From Brucella pseudogrignonensis (GTDB lineage: Bacteria; Pseudomonadota; Alphaproteobacteria; Rhizobiales; Rhizobiaceae): a DNA stretch of 64,000 nt. Shown here one piece after another: positions 52,541-60,189 of the stretch (its first letter is position 1; each line of letters begins with the position of its first letter). Both the position numbers and the translations under genes were made by a program. The notes beneath the pieces were generated by a model. It was not told the DNA's origin, ran no database searches, and saw only the letters and a program-made list of their open reading frames with translations. The stretch covers positions 124,001 to 188,000 of the forward strand of contig NZ_NNRM01000048.1 in assembly GCF_002252525.1 (NCBI RefSeq), given 5' to 3'.

Positions 52541-52822
52541 CTAGCTAGCAGTCGGTGTCGATCCTCGTTTCAGCCATTTACGCCAAATGTGAATTTCGCT
52601 TTTTCGGCGCCAACGCCGGACACGATGCGAGTCATGCGAAAGTACGATCAATCCCAGAGGCAACATCCAGAAGCCGAGCACCGGGAGAAAACCTAATGCG
52701 CCGCCGACGACCAATGAACCGCCAAGTGTTCGCCGCATGAGCACTGATTGCGGCATTGGGATTCGCTTTCCAAGAATCACAATTGCGCGTTTTCGTGGTG
52801 TAGGTTCGTATTCTTCGGTCAC
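52541..52822 (-). CDS. Small membrane protein of unknown function
   Basis: A protein of about 93 residues with one long hydrophobic stretch (GGSLVVGGALGFLPVLGFWMLPLGLIVLS, about 33-61), probably a membrane hairpin, and a very basic C-terminus (RVRRWRRKSEIHIWRKW). I do not recognise a named family. The start is unclear: GTG at 52822 has a weak GAGAAAG upstream, and an in-frame TTG lies at 52852. It is convergent with the AraC gene, 24 bp apart. Confidence 0.6.
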   Translation of the reverse strand: MTEEYEPTPRKRAIVILGKRIPMPQSVLMRRTLGGSLVVGGALGFLPVLGFWMLPLGLIVLSHDSHRVRRWRRKSEIHIWRKWLKRGSTPTAS

Positions 52823-52932
52823 TCGGTCTTTCTCACAGCTTAGGGGTAGCAACTTTTCGGTTGGAAACGTACCAGAGAATATAGGGTTTCATGATCAGAA
52901 TGCAAAAAATTGAAAAAAAACAAAATTAGGGC

Positions 52933-52962
52933 TTGGCAAATCAGAAATCCTCCTGCTATACG
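52933..52962 (+). promoter_or_regulatory. Promoter of the tRNA-Asn gene
   Basis: A -35 TTGGCA (52933-52938) and a -10 TATACG (52957-52962) are 18 bp apart. Transcription would start about 20 bp before the tRNA. Confidence 0.55.
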
Positions 52963-52990
52963 CCACCTCGCTGACGCAACGAGCACCTCT

Positions 52991-53065
52991 TCCCCGGTAG
53001 CTCAGTGGTAGAGCAACCGGCTGTTAACCGGTTGGTCGCTGGTTCGAATCCGGCCCGGGGAGCCA
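52991..53065 (+). tRNA. tRNA-Asn (anticodon GTT)
   Basis: The 75-nt sequence folds as a full cloverleaf: acceptor TCCCCGG/CCGGGGA, D-arm GCTCAGTGGTAGAGC, anticodon arm CCGGCTGTTAACCGG with GTT, T-arm with GGTTCGAATCC, and an encoded CCA end. A -35/-10 pair lies upstream. No duplicated 3' end was seen nearby, so there is no sign of an integrated element. Confidence 0.96.
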
Positions 53066-53285
53066 CTTACTTCTAAGTGATTTAAGAAATTAAACTTCTT
53101 GCTCGTACGATAAAACTTCCAGAATTGATCATTTAGATCAGGCGAACACTCCTTTCCAATTGCAAGGGATTTGTCTTTCTAAAGTTGGAGTGGAAAAGAT
53201 TTTTCCGACTTTGTGAATCCTTTTAATTGTTCGGAACCAGTTTGACCGTCATGCATTTTAGTTTCTGTCCTTATAGGAGAGAAAT

Positions 53286-53372
53286 ATGCTGACCGCCGGT
53301 GTGATGTGGCTTTTTGGCGTTCCCTTTATCGTCGTGATTCTTATCTATTTTCTTGTGCTTCGAAAGCGCTAG
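53286..53372 (+). CDS. Very short single-membrane-segment protein (28 aa)
   Basis: An ORF of 28 codons encodes a peptide with one hydrophobic helix (about residues 5-25, VMWLFGVPFIVVILIYFLVL) that ends in the basic tail RKR. A strong ribosome-binding site, TAGGAGAG, lies 5 nt before the ATG. The composition and orientation (out-in, basic tail in the cytoplasm) fit a real small membrane protein rather than a chance ORF. It lies alone between the tRNA and the next secreted protein gene. I know of no function. The part of the helix given here is 20 residues. Confidence 0.6.
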   Translation: MLTAGVMWLFGVPFIVVILIYFLVLRKR

Positions 53373-53495
53373 ATCGATGCGCAATATCAAAACCATCAAT
53401 GATTTCGGTAGGTTGAAAACAGAACGTGATGACGCTCCGTTCGTTTTTTTGATTACTGTCCCCAATATCGTCAAGTCTCGTGAATGGAGGAAGAC

Positions 53496-53816
53496 ATGAA
53501 GCTTTCTGTGATTTCGCTGGCCGCCGCTATGGCAATGTTTTCATTCGGTGCAAATGCTGCACCGGTATCAATGCCGGAGCCAACCAACCAAACGGGTTTG
53601 ACCCATAATGTTGATTACCGCTGTGGACCAGGGCGCGTAACGGACCGTCGAGGCCGCTGTGTACGTGTTCGCCGACATGCGCCGCCTCCGCCCCGTTGGC
53701 ATCGTGACAGGCCATCTCGTGACTGGAGAGGCGGACATCACCACCGCTCCGACCGACATTATCGCGGTAGAGATAACCGTCACTTCTGGCCAAAGAAGCG
53801 AGAATCTCACAACTAA
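53496..53816 (+). CDS. Secreted small Arg/His/Pro-rich protein
   Basis: A 106-residue protein with a clear signal peptide (MKLSVISLAAAMAMFSFGANA-A). The mature part has a two-Cys segment (DYRCGPGRVTDRRGRCVRV), a proline run, and a C-terminal half very rich in Arg, His and Asp (RGGHHHRSDRHYRGRDN). This plan is seen in small secreted proteins of Brucella and relatives; no function is known. The ATG at 53496 follows GGAGG; the ATG four codons earlier overlaps that site. A strong terminator follows. Confidence 0.72.
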   Translation: MKLSVISLAAAMAMFSFGANAAPVSMPEPTNQTGLTHNVDYRCGPGRVTDRRGRCVRVRRHAPPPPRWHRDRPSRDWRGGHHHRSDRHYRGRDNRHFWPKKRESHN

Positions 53817-53840
53817 AGGCTTGTGAGTTCTGAATCGTCC

Positions 53841-53876
53841 AAAAGCCCTGTCAGCTCATCTGCGGACAGGGCTTTT
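53841..53876 (+). terminator. Terminator after the Arg/His-rich secreted protein gene
   Basis: A 12-bp perfect stem (AAAAGCCCTGTC with GACAGGGCTTTT) is followed by TCC and a short T-run. Confidence 0.88.
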
Positions 53877-53939
53877 TCCTATTCTTGACTTGATCACAGA
53901 TCGCGCCATTAATGGGGCAGGCTCAACTAGGTAGATGTT

Positions 53940-54326
53940 ATGAAAAGAACACTTCTTGCCGCCATAATTTTTGTATCTGCAGGACCAGCACTGGCAGACA
54001 AAATCTACGACAAATGCATCAATCAATCCGACGGCAGCAATAGCGCATGGTCGCAGTGTGGCGGCGACTGGCTGAAACGCGCCGATGGCAAGCTAAACAC
54101 AGCTTGGAAAAAAGTTTATGGCCAAGCCGATGGACAAACCAAAACCGATTTGCTGGCAGAACAGCGACTTTGGAATAGCTACAAAGAATCGTCCTGCAAC
54201 TTTTACGCAAATGGTGACTGGGGCAGGGAAGGACAGGTTCTTAGCTATCCCAGCTGTCGAGCTAGCGTGATTGAAGCCCGCACGAAGCAATTGCAGGAAT
54301 ACAGTTCCTCCATATCCGGTAACTAG
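53940..54326 (+). CDS. LprI-like (DUF1311) secreted protein
   Basis: A 128-residue protein with a signal peptide ending GPALA-D. The mature part has four Cys (CINQSD, WSQCGGDW, SSCNFY, SCRAS) and the DUF1311 pattern: LNTAWKKVYGQADGQTKTDLLAEQRLWNSYKESSC in pieces. Members include the lysozyme inhibitor LprI of mycobacteria, but most are uncharacterised. The start ATG lies at 53940 and its upstream site is weak. It converges on the exonuclease gene; the coding ends overlap by 4 bp. Confidence 0.8.
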   Translation: MKRTLLAAIIFVSAGPALADKIYDKCINQSDGSNSAWSQCGGDWLKRADGKLNTAWKKVYGQADGQTKTDLLAEQRLWNSYKESSCNFYANGDWGREGQVLSYPSCRASVIEARTKQLQEYSSSISGN

Positions 54327-54988
54327 AACGAGGATAAGATGCCCTGTCGGCGCTTTGGCGTGCGACGGGGGAGCTGTCCTAAGGGGCGATCTGGATAGGC
54401 TTTAAGGTTTTTTGGCGCCTGCAATGGATCGATGATTGGCAACGCCGCTCGCGATCCTTGCTGGTGTAAATAAAGCGCCGCTGTCAAGTAAGCGTCTTCC
54501 AGGGCGCCATGGCGGGTCCCCACACGCGATAAACCTACTCTCGAAAGACAATCATCCAATTTGGCAGATTTGCCTCTCCAAAGCTTCCGGGCGCCGTCCA
54601 TTGTGCAATGAACCGGCTGAGTCAGCATTTCCACTTCAGCCTTACGAAACTCGCGCTGAATGTAGCGCATATCGAACTCGACATTATGGGCAACGATTTC
54701 GTCAGCCCACGAAAACCAATCACGCAAAGATCTGGCCAGATCAGCAAACAAATCCTGATAACGCGTCATCCAATTGTCGAAACCGTGAACCGCTTCAGCT
54801 TGCGGTGAGCTGTCTTTTCGAGGATCAAAAATCAGATAAAGCGGCTGATTTAGCAACTCATCACCTTCGATTCTCACGGCACCAATTGTGATAATCCGGT
54901 CATATGGCAGGAGGCCTGTGGTTTCAGTATCGAAAACAATAATCTTCTTCTTACGTGTGCTAATTGCTGGATGTGAAATATCTGCCAT
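54323..54988 (-). CDS. DEDDh 3'-5' exonuclease (DnaQ-like)
   Basis: A 221-residue exonuclease. The motifs are Exo I VFDTETTGLLPYDRI, Exo II HNVEFDMRYIQ, and Exo III with His in GTRHGALEDAYLTA. This matches the epsilon-like exonuclease fold that removes 3' nucleotides from DNA or RNA. The C-terminal tail (RRTPKRRQGIL) is basic. The ATG at 54988 is chosen as it begins a typical N-terminus; a longer form from 55069 is possible. It is not in the dnaQ context, so a role in repair or RNA trimming is inferred. Confidence 0.85.
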   Translation of the reverse strand: MADISHPAISTRKKKIIVFDTETTGLLPYDRIITIGAVRIEGDELLNQPLYLIFDPRKDSSPQAEAVHGFDNWMTRYQDLFADLARSLRDWFSWADEIVAHNVEFDMRYIQREFRKAEVEMLTQPVHCTMDGARKLWRGKSAKLDDCLSRVGLSRVGTRHGALEDAYLTAALYLHQQGSRAALPIIDPLQAPKNLKAYPDRPLGQLPRRTPKRRQGILSSF

Positions 54989-55142
54989 GTCATGCCCTGT
55001 GCTTCTGGTGTGGAGGTAAGCACACTTCTTGCGCATGTCGAAGATTTTTAGTGCAGGGAAAGTAACCAAAAGACTTGCTTAAATATGGCGCTAAGACCGG
55101 TATATGATATGAGTGTCTTGTTTAGGTGTTACTCCTTGAAAC

Positions 55143-56084
55143 ATGGAAAACCTGCAAGATTCGGATGCGAATGCAATCATGGAAGCCGCGTTATCCTGTC
55201 GAACTGCCCATTCACTGCTAAAATCTTTCGAACCACACGAATTATGCAAAATCCCACGCTTTGGTGATTGCCTTGCATCAACAGCAAAGGAGCTTCTGGC
55301 CATCACTGGTAGGTTGCCGCGCGAAGCGCGTTACCTTTCTGATATGCAAAAGTGGCTGCTCAGTCAGGCAACATTCGCAGTGCATTTCGAGCACGCAACC
55401 AATCCTGAAAATCCTCCGATTTCACCCACAAACCTGCTCAATTTTCTAAAAGGGACGCCAATCGCCAGCAAAAATACCACGCTGGCATTTCTTCAGGAGA
55501 CCCGCCAATATAAGCTGATAGAGGCTGTACCCACGTCAGATAAGCGACAACAGCTTTACCGAGCCAAGCCTGAAACGGAAGAACTGATCCGCTTTTGGGT
55601 GATAACGCATCTCACCGCGCTGGATCTGGTGGATGATGGAAACCGGGTCGAGCTGATGAACACTTATCCTTCTCTTCTCAGCTACGTTCAACCAATTATG
55701 ACGAGGGAAGTTCTGCACAACAGTGATTGGTGCAGGCCAGTAGCTAGCATTGCCAATTTTACGCATGCGGAATCAGGAAACAACATTCTCCACGACGTTG
55801 CATCGCGCGCACCGTGGGAGTTTTCAGAAGATCGCATATGGGTAGGGAACGTCACATCAAACGGCATTTCTAATCGTTATCGCATGTCCCAAAGCAACAC
55901 TGCGAGAATTCTTGCGCGTGCACGAGACGCGGGATTGATAGGATGGGAACGGCCCGCCAATCGCGGCGCTTGCTGGATATCTGCAACGCTGGTCAACGAT
56001 TATCGTAACTGGCAGTCATTAAAATTCTCGGCCATTTCGAAAGCGATGCAAATGGCTGTTACTGCATTGGGTATCAATATTTAA
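55143..56084 (+). CDS. Unrecognised protein with two possible winged-helix domains
   Basis: A 313-residue cytoplasmic protein. I do not recognise a named family. Two regions look like winged helix-turn-helix domains: about residues 92-140 (NPPISPTNLLNFLKGTPIAS, then KRQQLYRAKPETEELI) and about 240-285 (ISNRYRMSQSNTARILARARDAGLIGW, then ANRGACWI). The first resembles MarR-type, the second a replication- or regulator-type wing. A transcription regulator is inferred. The ATG at 55143 has no strong ribosome site. It ends in a terminator and stands alone, divergent from the exonuclease. Confidence 0.65.
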   Translation: MENLQDSDANAIMEAALSCRTAHSLLKSFEPHELCKIPRFGDCLASTAKELLAITGRLPREARYLSDMQKWLLSQATFAVHFEHATNPENPPISPTNLLNFLKGTPIASKNTTLAFLQETRQYKLIEAVPTSDKRQQLYRAKPETEELIRFWVITHLTALDLVDDGNRVELMNTYPSLLSYVQPIMTREVLHNSDWCRPVASIANFTHAESGNNILHDVASRAPWEFSEDRIWVGNVTSNGISNRYRMSQSNTARILARARDAGLIGWERPANRGACWISATLVNDYRNWQSLKFSAISKAMQMAVTALGINI

Positions 56085-56097
56085 GTCTAACAAAAAA

Positions 56098-56121
56098 CGG
56101 TTGGATTACTACGTCCAACCG
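56098..56121 (+). terminator. Terminator after the winged-helix protein gene
   Basis: An 8-bp perfect stem (CGGTTGGA with TCCAACCG) lies 13 bp past the stop codon, with an A-run before it and CTCTT after. Confidence 0.65.
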
Positions 56122-56503
56122 CTCTTGGACAATCCGATTGAGTATTAAAATGCGATATGATCTGTTTCTTCCGACTTTTTGCTTGAATGCCTTGGAAATC
56201 GGTCTTGTATCCACCCGAAGATATAAATTAAACGGCAACACAGATTTTCAATATTCGCTATCGTCGTGATTATTAATAAGCCATTCAAAATAGAACATCT
56301 GAATACTACGGGAAAATCAGGCACACATAATTATGCTCATTCGGAAATTAGCCGTTAGAGAGCACACTTTTCTCGATGCTTCCGGTGGTAGCAGCGTTAC
56401 ACAAACCATCCTTTTCGGAAATTTGGCGATATTTCCCTACTCGATTGAACCAAATCACGGCAGTCGCGTTGTTAATTTGTCATTAACCATAATGGAGATT
56501 GCT
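56122..56503. other. Intergenic region before a 26-aa peptide gene
   Basis: This AT-rich stretch holds no credible longer ORF. An in-frame ATG at 56333 would give an 83-residue protein, but lacks a ribosome site and a family resemblance. The promoter of the 26-aa gene probably lies near 56470-56490. Confidence 0.5.
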
Positions 56504-56584
56504 ATGCTGTTCTATTCGAAGATTGAAACAGGTATTGCTGCGGCGTTTCTCGTTCTCATTCCACTGATGCTGTATGTGGTATGA
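56504..56584 (+). CDS. Very short single-membrane-segment protein (26 aa)
   Basis: A 26-codon ORF with GGAG 7 nt before the ATG. After a short polar start (MLFYSKIETG) one hydrophobic helix follows (IAAAFLVLIPLMLYVV). It is followed at once by its own strong terminator (56606-56645), so it makes sense as a separate transcript. I know of no function. It may be a membrane peptide of the same general kind as the 28-residue one at 53286. Confidence 0.55.
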   Translation: MLFYSKIETGIAAAFLVLIPLMLYVV

Positions 56585-56605
56585 TTAGGATGAGACGTTT
56601 AGTTT

Positions 56606-56645
56606 AAAGGTGGCATTGAAGCTTATACTCTTCATTGCCGCCTTT
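56606..56645 (+). terminator. Terminator after the 26-aa peptide gene
   Basis: A stem of 16 positions with one mismatch and one G-T pair (AAAGGTGGCA... with ...TGCCGCCTTT) is followed by TTAGTTT. Confidence 0.8.
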
Positions 56646-56751
56646 TTAGTTTCTGATCACATTGATTTTATTTAATGTTTGCATAGTTCTTTATTCATCT
56701 CGTGTTCACTCCCGCGGCGATAAATTCGTTTCAACACAAAAGGAGTGTCCC

Positions 56752-57101
56752 ATGATTAAGAAAGCCGTTCTCGCCGCCATTGCTCTCTCGTTTGTTGGCG
56801 CGCCACTTGCTCAGGCTCAGGATTATCATCAGCCACGCAAGCCGGGATATAATCGTGTTGAGCCAACCCGTCCGTCACACGGCAAGGAATTCCAGCGCTA
56901 TGATCGCCGTGATCAGGGCCACAAACGCTGGTCGCGCGGTGAGCGCTATGGAGATTGGGCCGTCATCAGGAAATCCGCGACTACAAGCGTTATGGCCTGC
57001 GCAAACCAGGTCGCGGTCAGCATTGGGTAAAGGTTGATAACCAATATCTGCTCATCACAGCAGCAACCGGCCTTATCGCAGGGATTCTCGCTGCCCGGTA
57101 G
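56752..57101 (+). pseudogene. RcnB-family periplasmic protein, frameshifted
   Basis: The reading frame from the ATG at 56752 (AGGAG upstream) gives a signal peptide ending APLAQA and the RcnB-like linker up to RGERYGDW. There the family sequence continues in another frame: RHQEIRDYKRYGL, then RGQHWVKVDNQYLLI and TGLIAGI, ending at the TAG at 57099-57101. The span of 350 bp is one base short of a full 117-codon gene, so a one-base loss at about 56957-56961, inside TGGGCC, fits. RcnB-type proteins are secreted and linked to nickel/cobalt balance. It is either a pseudogene or a sequencing error. A terminator follows. Confidence 0.75.
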
Positions 57102-57132
57102 GCTTCGCGAAAATCGACATATTCTAAGCTTG

Positions 57133-57152
57133 AAGGCGGCGTAAGCCGCCTT
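57133..57152 (+). terminator. Terminator after the RcnB-like gene
   Basis: An 8-bp perfect stem (AAGGCGGC with GCCGCCTT), loop GTAA, is followed by TTTGC. Confidence 0.85.
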
Positions 57153-57328
57153 TTTGCATTTTCAGCATTTCATTCTGGGTAGGCAAATACGCTATAAAAC
57201 AACGAACGAGGAAGAAAGCACTGCTTGCCCAAATAATCCCGAGTCTGCAATGTAAGGCCGCGTGACACTCCCCGTCACATATGCAGGCACAACGCCCAGA
57301 TACTGACGCGTTAAGCGGAGAATTTTAT

Positions 57329-58288
57329 ATGAGCGGCTTTCTTGCCCTTCTGGATGACGTTGCAGCAATCGCAAAAATTGCTGCGGCTTCGGTCGATGAT
57401 ATATCCGCAAATGCAGCGAAAGCTGGCAGCAAAACCATTGGTGTCCTGATCGACGATGCTGCCGTCACACCGAATTATGTTGTTGGGATAGCTGCTGCGC
57501 GCGAATTGCCAATGATAGGCAAAATCGCGATAGGCAGTTTGCGAAATAAAGCCCTGCTTATTCCGGCACTCTTGGCACTGGATTATTTTTTGCCGATCGC
57601 AATTACCGCGCTTTTAATGATCGGCGGCGCTTATCTTTGCTTCGAAGGTGCAGAGAAAGTCTGGCACAAACTTTTCCCAAGCAATGACCATCATGAGCAT
57701 GGCGGTTCAAAAGAAAAAGATCCAACTGCGCTGGAGGAAAAGCGCGTTGCAGGTGCAATCAAGACCGATCTCATCCTATCCGCTGAAATCATGACACTAG
57801 CGCTTTCCATGATCGAAACCAATTCAATCTGGATCGAGCTTTTTACGCTGATTGTAGTCGGCATTATGATCACTGTTTTGGTCTATGGCGTCGTTGCCGT
57901 CATCGTAAAGCTTGATGATTTCGGCGTCCTCATGGCTAGGAAAGGACGGCTTTCGGTGACACGCGCATTGGGCCGGTGGACAGTCCGCGCCGTACCTAAG
58001 CTCCTGCTTCTTCTCACCATAATTGGAACAGCCGCAATGTTATGGGTGGGCGGCAATATCTTTATCCATGGCCTTCATGAACTTGGTGTCCATCAGCCAT
58101 TTGCATGGATTTCCGAAACAGCCAGCAATCTGGCTGCGTTCGTGTCGGCCGGCTTCTCGGGAACTGTTAACTGGTTCGCCACGGCCTTTGCTGATGGTGT
58201 CTTCGGCTTTGCTCTTGGTTCAGCAATAGTGATTATTATGGCCAAAGTTGTAGAACCACTTTGGAATACCGTTGGCCAAAAATCCTAA
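57329..58288 (+). CDS. DUF808 membrane protein (YedI-like)
   Basis: A 319-residue inner-membrane protein. The N-terminal SGFLALLDDVAAIAKIAAAS is the family mark, followed by KAGSKTIGVLIDDAAVTPNYV and about six hydrophobic segments. The family (E. coli YedI) has no proven function. The ATG at 57329 follows GCGGAG. A bidirectional terminator separates it from the convergent SDR gene. Confidence 0.88.
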   Translation: MSGFLALLDDVAAIAKIAAASVDDISANAAKAGSKTIGVLIDDAAVTPNYVVGIAAARELPMIGKIAIGSLRNKALLIPALLALDYFLPIAITALLMIGGAYLCFEGAEKVWHKLFPSNDHHEHGGSKEKDPTALEEKRVAGAIKTDLILSAEIMTLALSMIETNSIWIELFTLIVVGIMITVLVYGVVAVIVKLDDFGVLMARKGRLSVTRALGRWTVRAVPKLLLLLTIIGTAAMLWVGGNIFIHGLHELGVHQPFAWISETASNLAAFVSAGFSGTVNWFATAFADGVFGFALGSAIVIIMAKVVEPLWNTVGQKS

Positions 58289-58296
58289 TTATGCAG

Positions 58297-58328
58297 AATG
58301 AGCGAGGAACGGGTCTTCCTCGCTCATT
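58297..58328. terminator. Bidirectional terminator between DUF808 and SDR genes
   Basis: A 13-bp perfect stem (AATGAGCGAGGAA with TTCCTCGCTCATT) lies between convergent coding ends. Confidence 0.85.
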
Positions 58329-58334
58329 GTTATC

Positions 58335-59075
58335 TTAGATCATACCACCATTGGCACGCAGAACCTGCCCATTTATCCAGCGACCATCTTCGCCGACAAG
58401 GAAAGCCACTGCAGATGCGATGTCTTCCGGAGTTCCAAGGCGCTCCAACGGGTTCATTTTTGCCATCCGCTCAATCAGTTCGTCAGATTTGCCATTTAAA
58501 AACAAATCAGTTGCCGTCGGTCCCGGTGCAACGGCGTTCACCGTGATATTTCGACCGCGCAATTCCTTGGCAAGAATTCCTGTGAGGGTTTCGACTGCAG
58601 CCTTGGTTGCAGCATAAACACCATAGTTTTCAAGCTTCAGACCAACCACACTTGTTGAGAAGTTGACGATACGTCCACCATCACGCAAGCGCTGGGCAGC
58701 CTCTCTCATCGTGTAAATGCTGCCCTTAAGATTAATCGCAATCTGGCTATCAATGACTGAGTCATCGCCGTCCTTTACGGAAGCAAGTTTCATAATACCG
58801 GCATTGTTGACCAACACATCTACTCCACCAAAGGCGGATTCCGCACTTTCAAACATATGTTTAACGGCCGCAGCATCGCTCACGTCTGCTTGATGAGCGA
58901 CGGCCCGACCGCCTGACTGGATAATTTCTGCGACTAATTTTTCAGCAGCATTTTTGTTACCAGCATAATTGACGATTACGGTAAAGCCATCAGAAGCTAA
59001 CCGACGTGCGATAGCAGCCCCAATACCACGCGATGCGCCTGTAACGATTGCAACTTTGTCCTTGTTTGCTGACAT
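58335..59075 (-). CDS. Short-chain dehydrogenase/reductase
   Basis: A 246-residue SDR. The cofactor motif is TGASRGIGAAIA, NNAG is in VLVNNAGIMK, the catalytic Ser is in IVNFSTSVVG, and the Y-x-x-x-K pair is in GVYAATKAAVE. The C-terminal NVNAVAPGPTATD-type block (ITVNAVAPGPTATDLF) is present. It is a NADPH-type reductase by its basic residues (NYAGNK). The ATG at 59075 is used; a longer in-frame start is not family-like. It is divergent from a LysR regulator, the usual target-regulator layout. The substrate is unknown. Confidence 0.88.
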   Translation of the reverse strand: MSANKDKVAIVTGASRGIGAAIARRLASDGFTVIVNYAGNKNAAEKLVAEIIQSGGRAVAHQADVSDAAAVKHMFESAESAFGGVDVLVNNAGIMKLASVKDGDDSVIDSQIAINLKGSIYTMREAAQRLRDGGRIVNFSTSVVGLKLENYGVYAATKAAVETLTGILAKELRGRNITVNAVAPGPTATDLFLNGKSDELIERMAKMNPLERLGTPEDIASAVAFLVGEDGRWINGQVLRANGGMI

Positions 59076-59190
59076 GAGCCTAATTTCCTTAAGATGTGTG
59101 TTTAAAAATTTCATCCGAGTGCAGCGCATTGGGATTGCGCTTTTCACCTTTGAGACGAAACATAGCGCTTCTAAAACGCCGGATAATCAT

Positions 59191-59235
59191 CCATAATTCG
59201 GCATCACTATCCGAAAATGGCGAATAGTATTATGG
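59191..59235. promoter_or_regulatory. Inverted repeat over the LysR start, candidate autoregulatory site
   Basis: CCATAAT (59191-59197) and ATTATGG (59229-59235) form the outer arms, with TTCG (59197-59200) and CGAA (59221-59224) inside. The ATG at 59232 lies in the right arm. Confidence 0.35.
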
Positions 59236-60158
59236 ATCGATTTGATGCCATGCGGGTTTTCACCCGTGTCGCGGAACGACGCAGTTTCACGCTCGCAGCA
59301 GAAGATTTAGGCCTGCCGCGCTCAACCGTAACAGATGCAATCAAGCAACTGGAGAAACGTCTGGGTGTATGTCTTCTACAGCGAACGACGCGCCACGTCA
59401 GTCCAACGCTAGACGGTGAGGCCTATTACCGCCGCTGCATTTCTATCCTTGAAGAACTGGAAGACGCGGAGGGTGCGTTTGCTGGTGCAAAGCCTAAGGG
59501 TCTATTGCGTATCGATGTGCATGGAACATTAGCCCGGCATTTCCTTATGCCTGCATTGCCACGTTTCTTTCAAACATACCCCGATATCGAAATTTATATG
59601 AGCGAAGGTGATCGCTATGTCGATCTTGTTCGCGAAGGCATCGATTGTGTTCTGAGGGCAGGTGTTCTGCAGGACAGCGATATGATCGCTCGTCGTGTCT
59701 CTTTGTTGAAAGAGGTCACATTGGCTTCCCCGGCCTATGTTGAGCGTCACGGTAAGCCTTCACATCCAGACGAACTAACAAATGGCCATCACATGGTCGG
59801 TTTTCATTCGACATCGACAGGCGGTTTGCTCCCGCTTGAATTTACCGTCGCGGGCAGGGTAGTGGAACTTAGTCTGCCCGCGCCAATGTCAGTTAATGCC
59901 GCTGAAAGTTACGTATCAGCTGCTTGTCTTGGTCTGGGACTTATTCAGGTTCCCATTTACCACGTACAGAAATCGCTTGAAGCCGGTGAATTGCTTGAGG
60001 TTCTAGCCGATTTTCCTCCAAAACCGACACCGGTATCTTTGCTCTATAGGCGAGAGAGGCAGCTTTCTCCACGCGTACGTGTTTTCATGGACTGGTTGCA
60101 ACGTGAGTTCAAAGAAGCGCAGGCCTTCGACACAGACCTTGCATTCGTGCAGTCTTAG
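59232..60158 (+). CDS. LysR-family transcriptional regulator
   Basis: A 308-residue regulator. The winged helix-turn-helix lies at residues about 3-62 (FDAMRVFTRVAERRSFTLAA, then LPRSTVTDAIKQLEKRLGV). The effector domain from about 90 has the usual LRIDVHGTLARHFLMPALPRF start. It belongs to the large group that typically controls a divergent reductase; the SDR at 58335 is the probable target. The start is ambiguous: the ATG at 59232 gives the standard MDRFDAMRVF N-terminus, and the in-frame ATG at 59217 adds five residues. Confidence 0.87.
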   Translation: MDRFDAMRVFTRVAERRSFTLAAEDLGLPRSTVTDAIKQLEKRLGVCLLQRTTRHVSPTLDGEAYYRRCISILEELEDAEGAFAGAKPKGLLRIDVHGTLARHFLMPALPRFFQTYPDIEIYMSEGDRYVDLVREGIDCVLRAGVLQDSDMIARRVSLLKEVTLASPAYVERHGKPSHPDELTNGHHMVGFHSTSTGGLLPLEFTVAGRVVELSLPAPMSVNAAESYVSAACLGLGLIQVPIYHVQKSLEAGELLEVLADFPPKPTPVSLLYRRERQLSPRVRVFMDWLQREFKEAQAFDTDLAFVQS

Positions 60159-60189
60159 CGTATGTCAGTGTCCGGGGATGTTTTGAAAC

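Noticed and set aside
52991-53600. Integrated element at the tRNA-Asn gene
   Set aside because: No integrase and no repeat of the tRNA 3' end were seen in the window.
56333-56503. Longer N-terminus for the 26-residue peptide gene
   Set aside because: The start lacks a ribosome site, while the internal ATG at 56504 has GGAG at the right distance.
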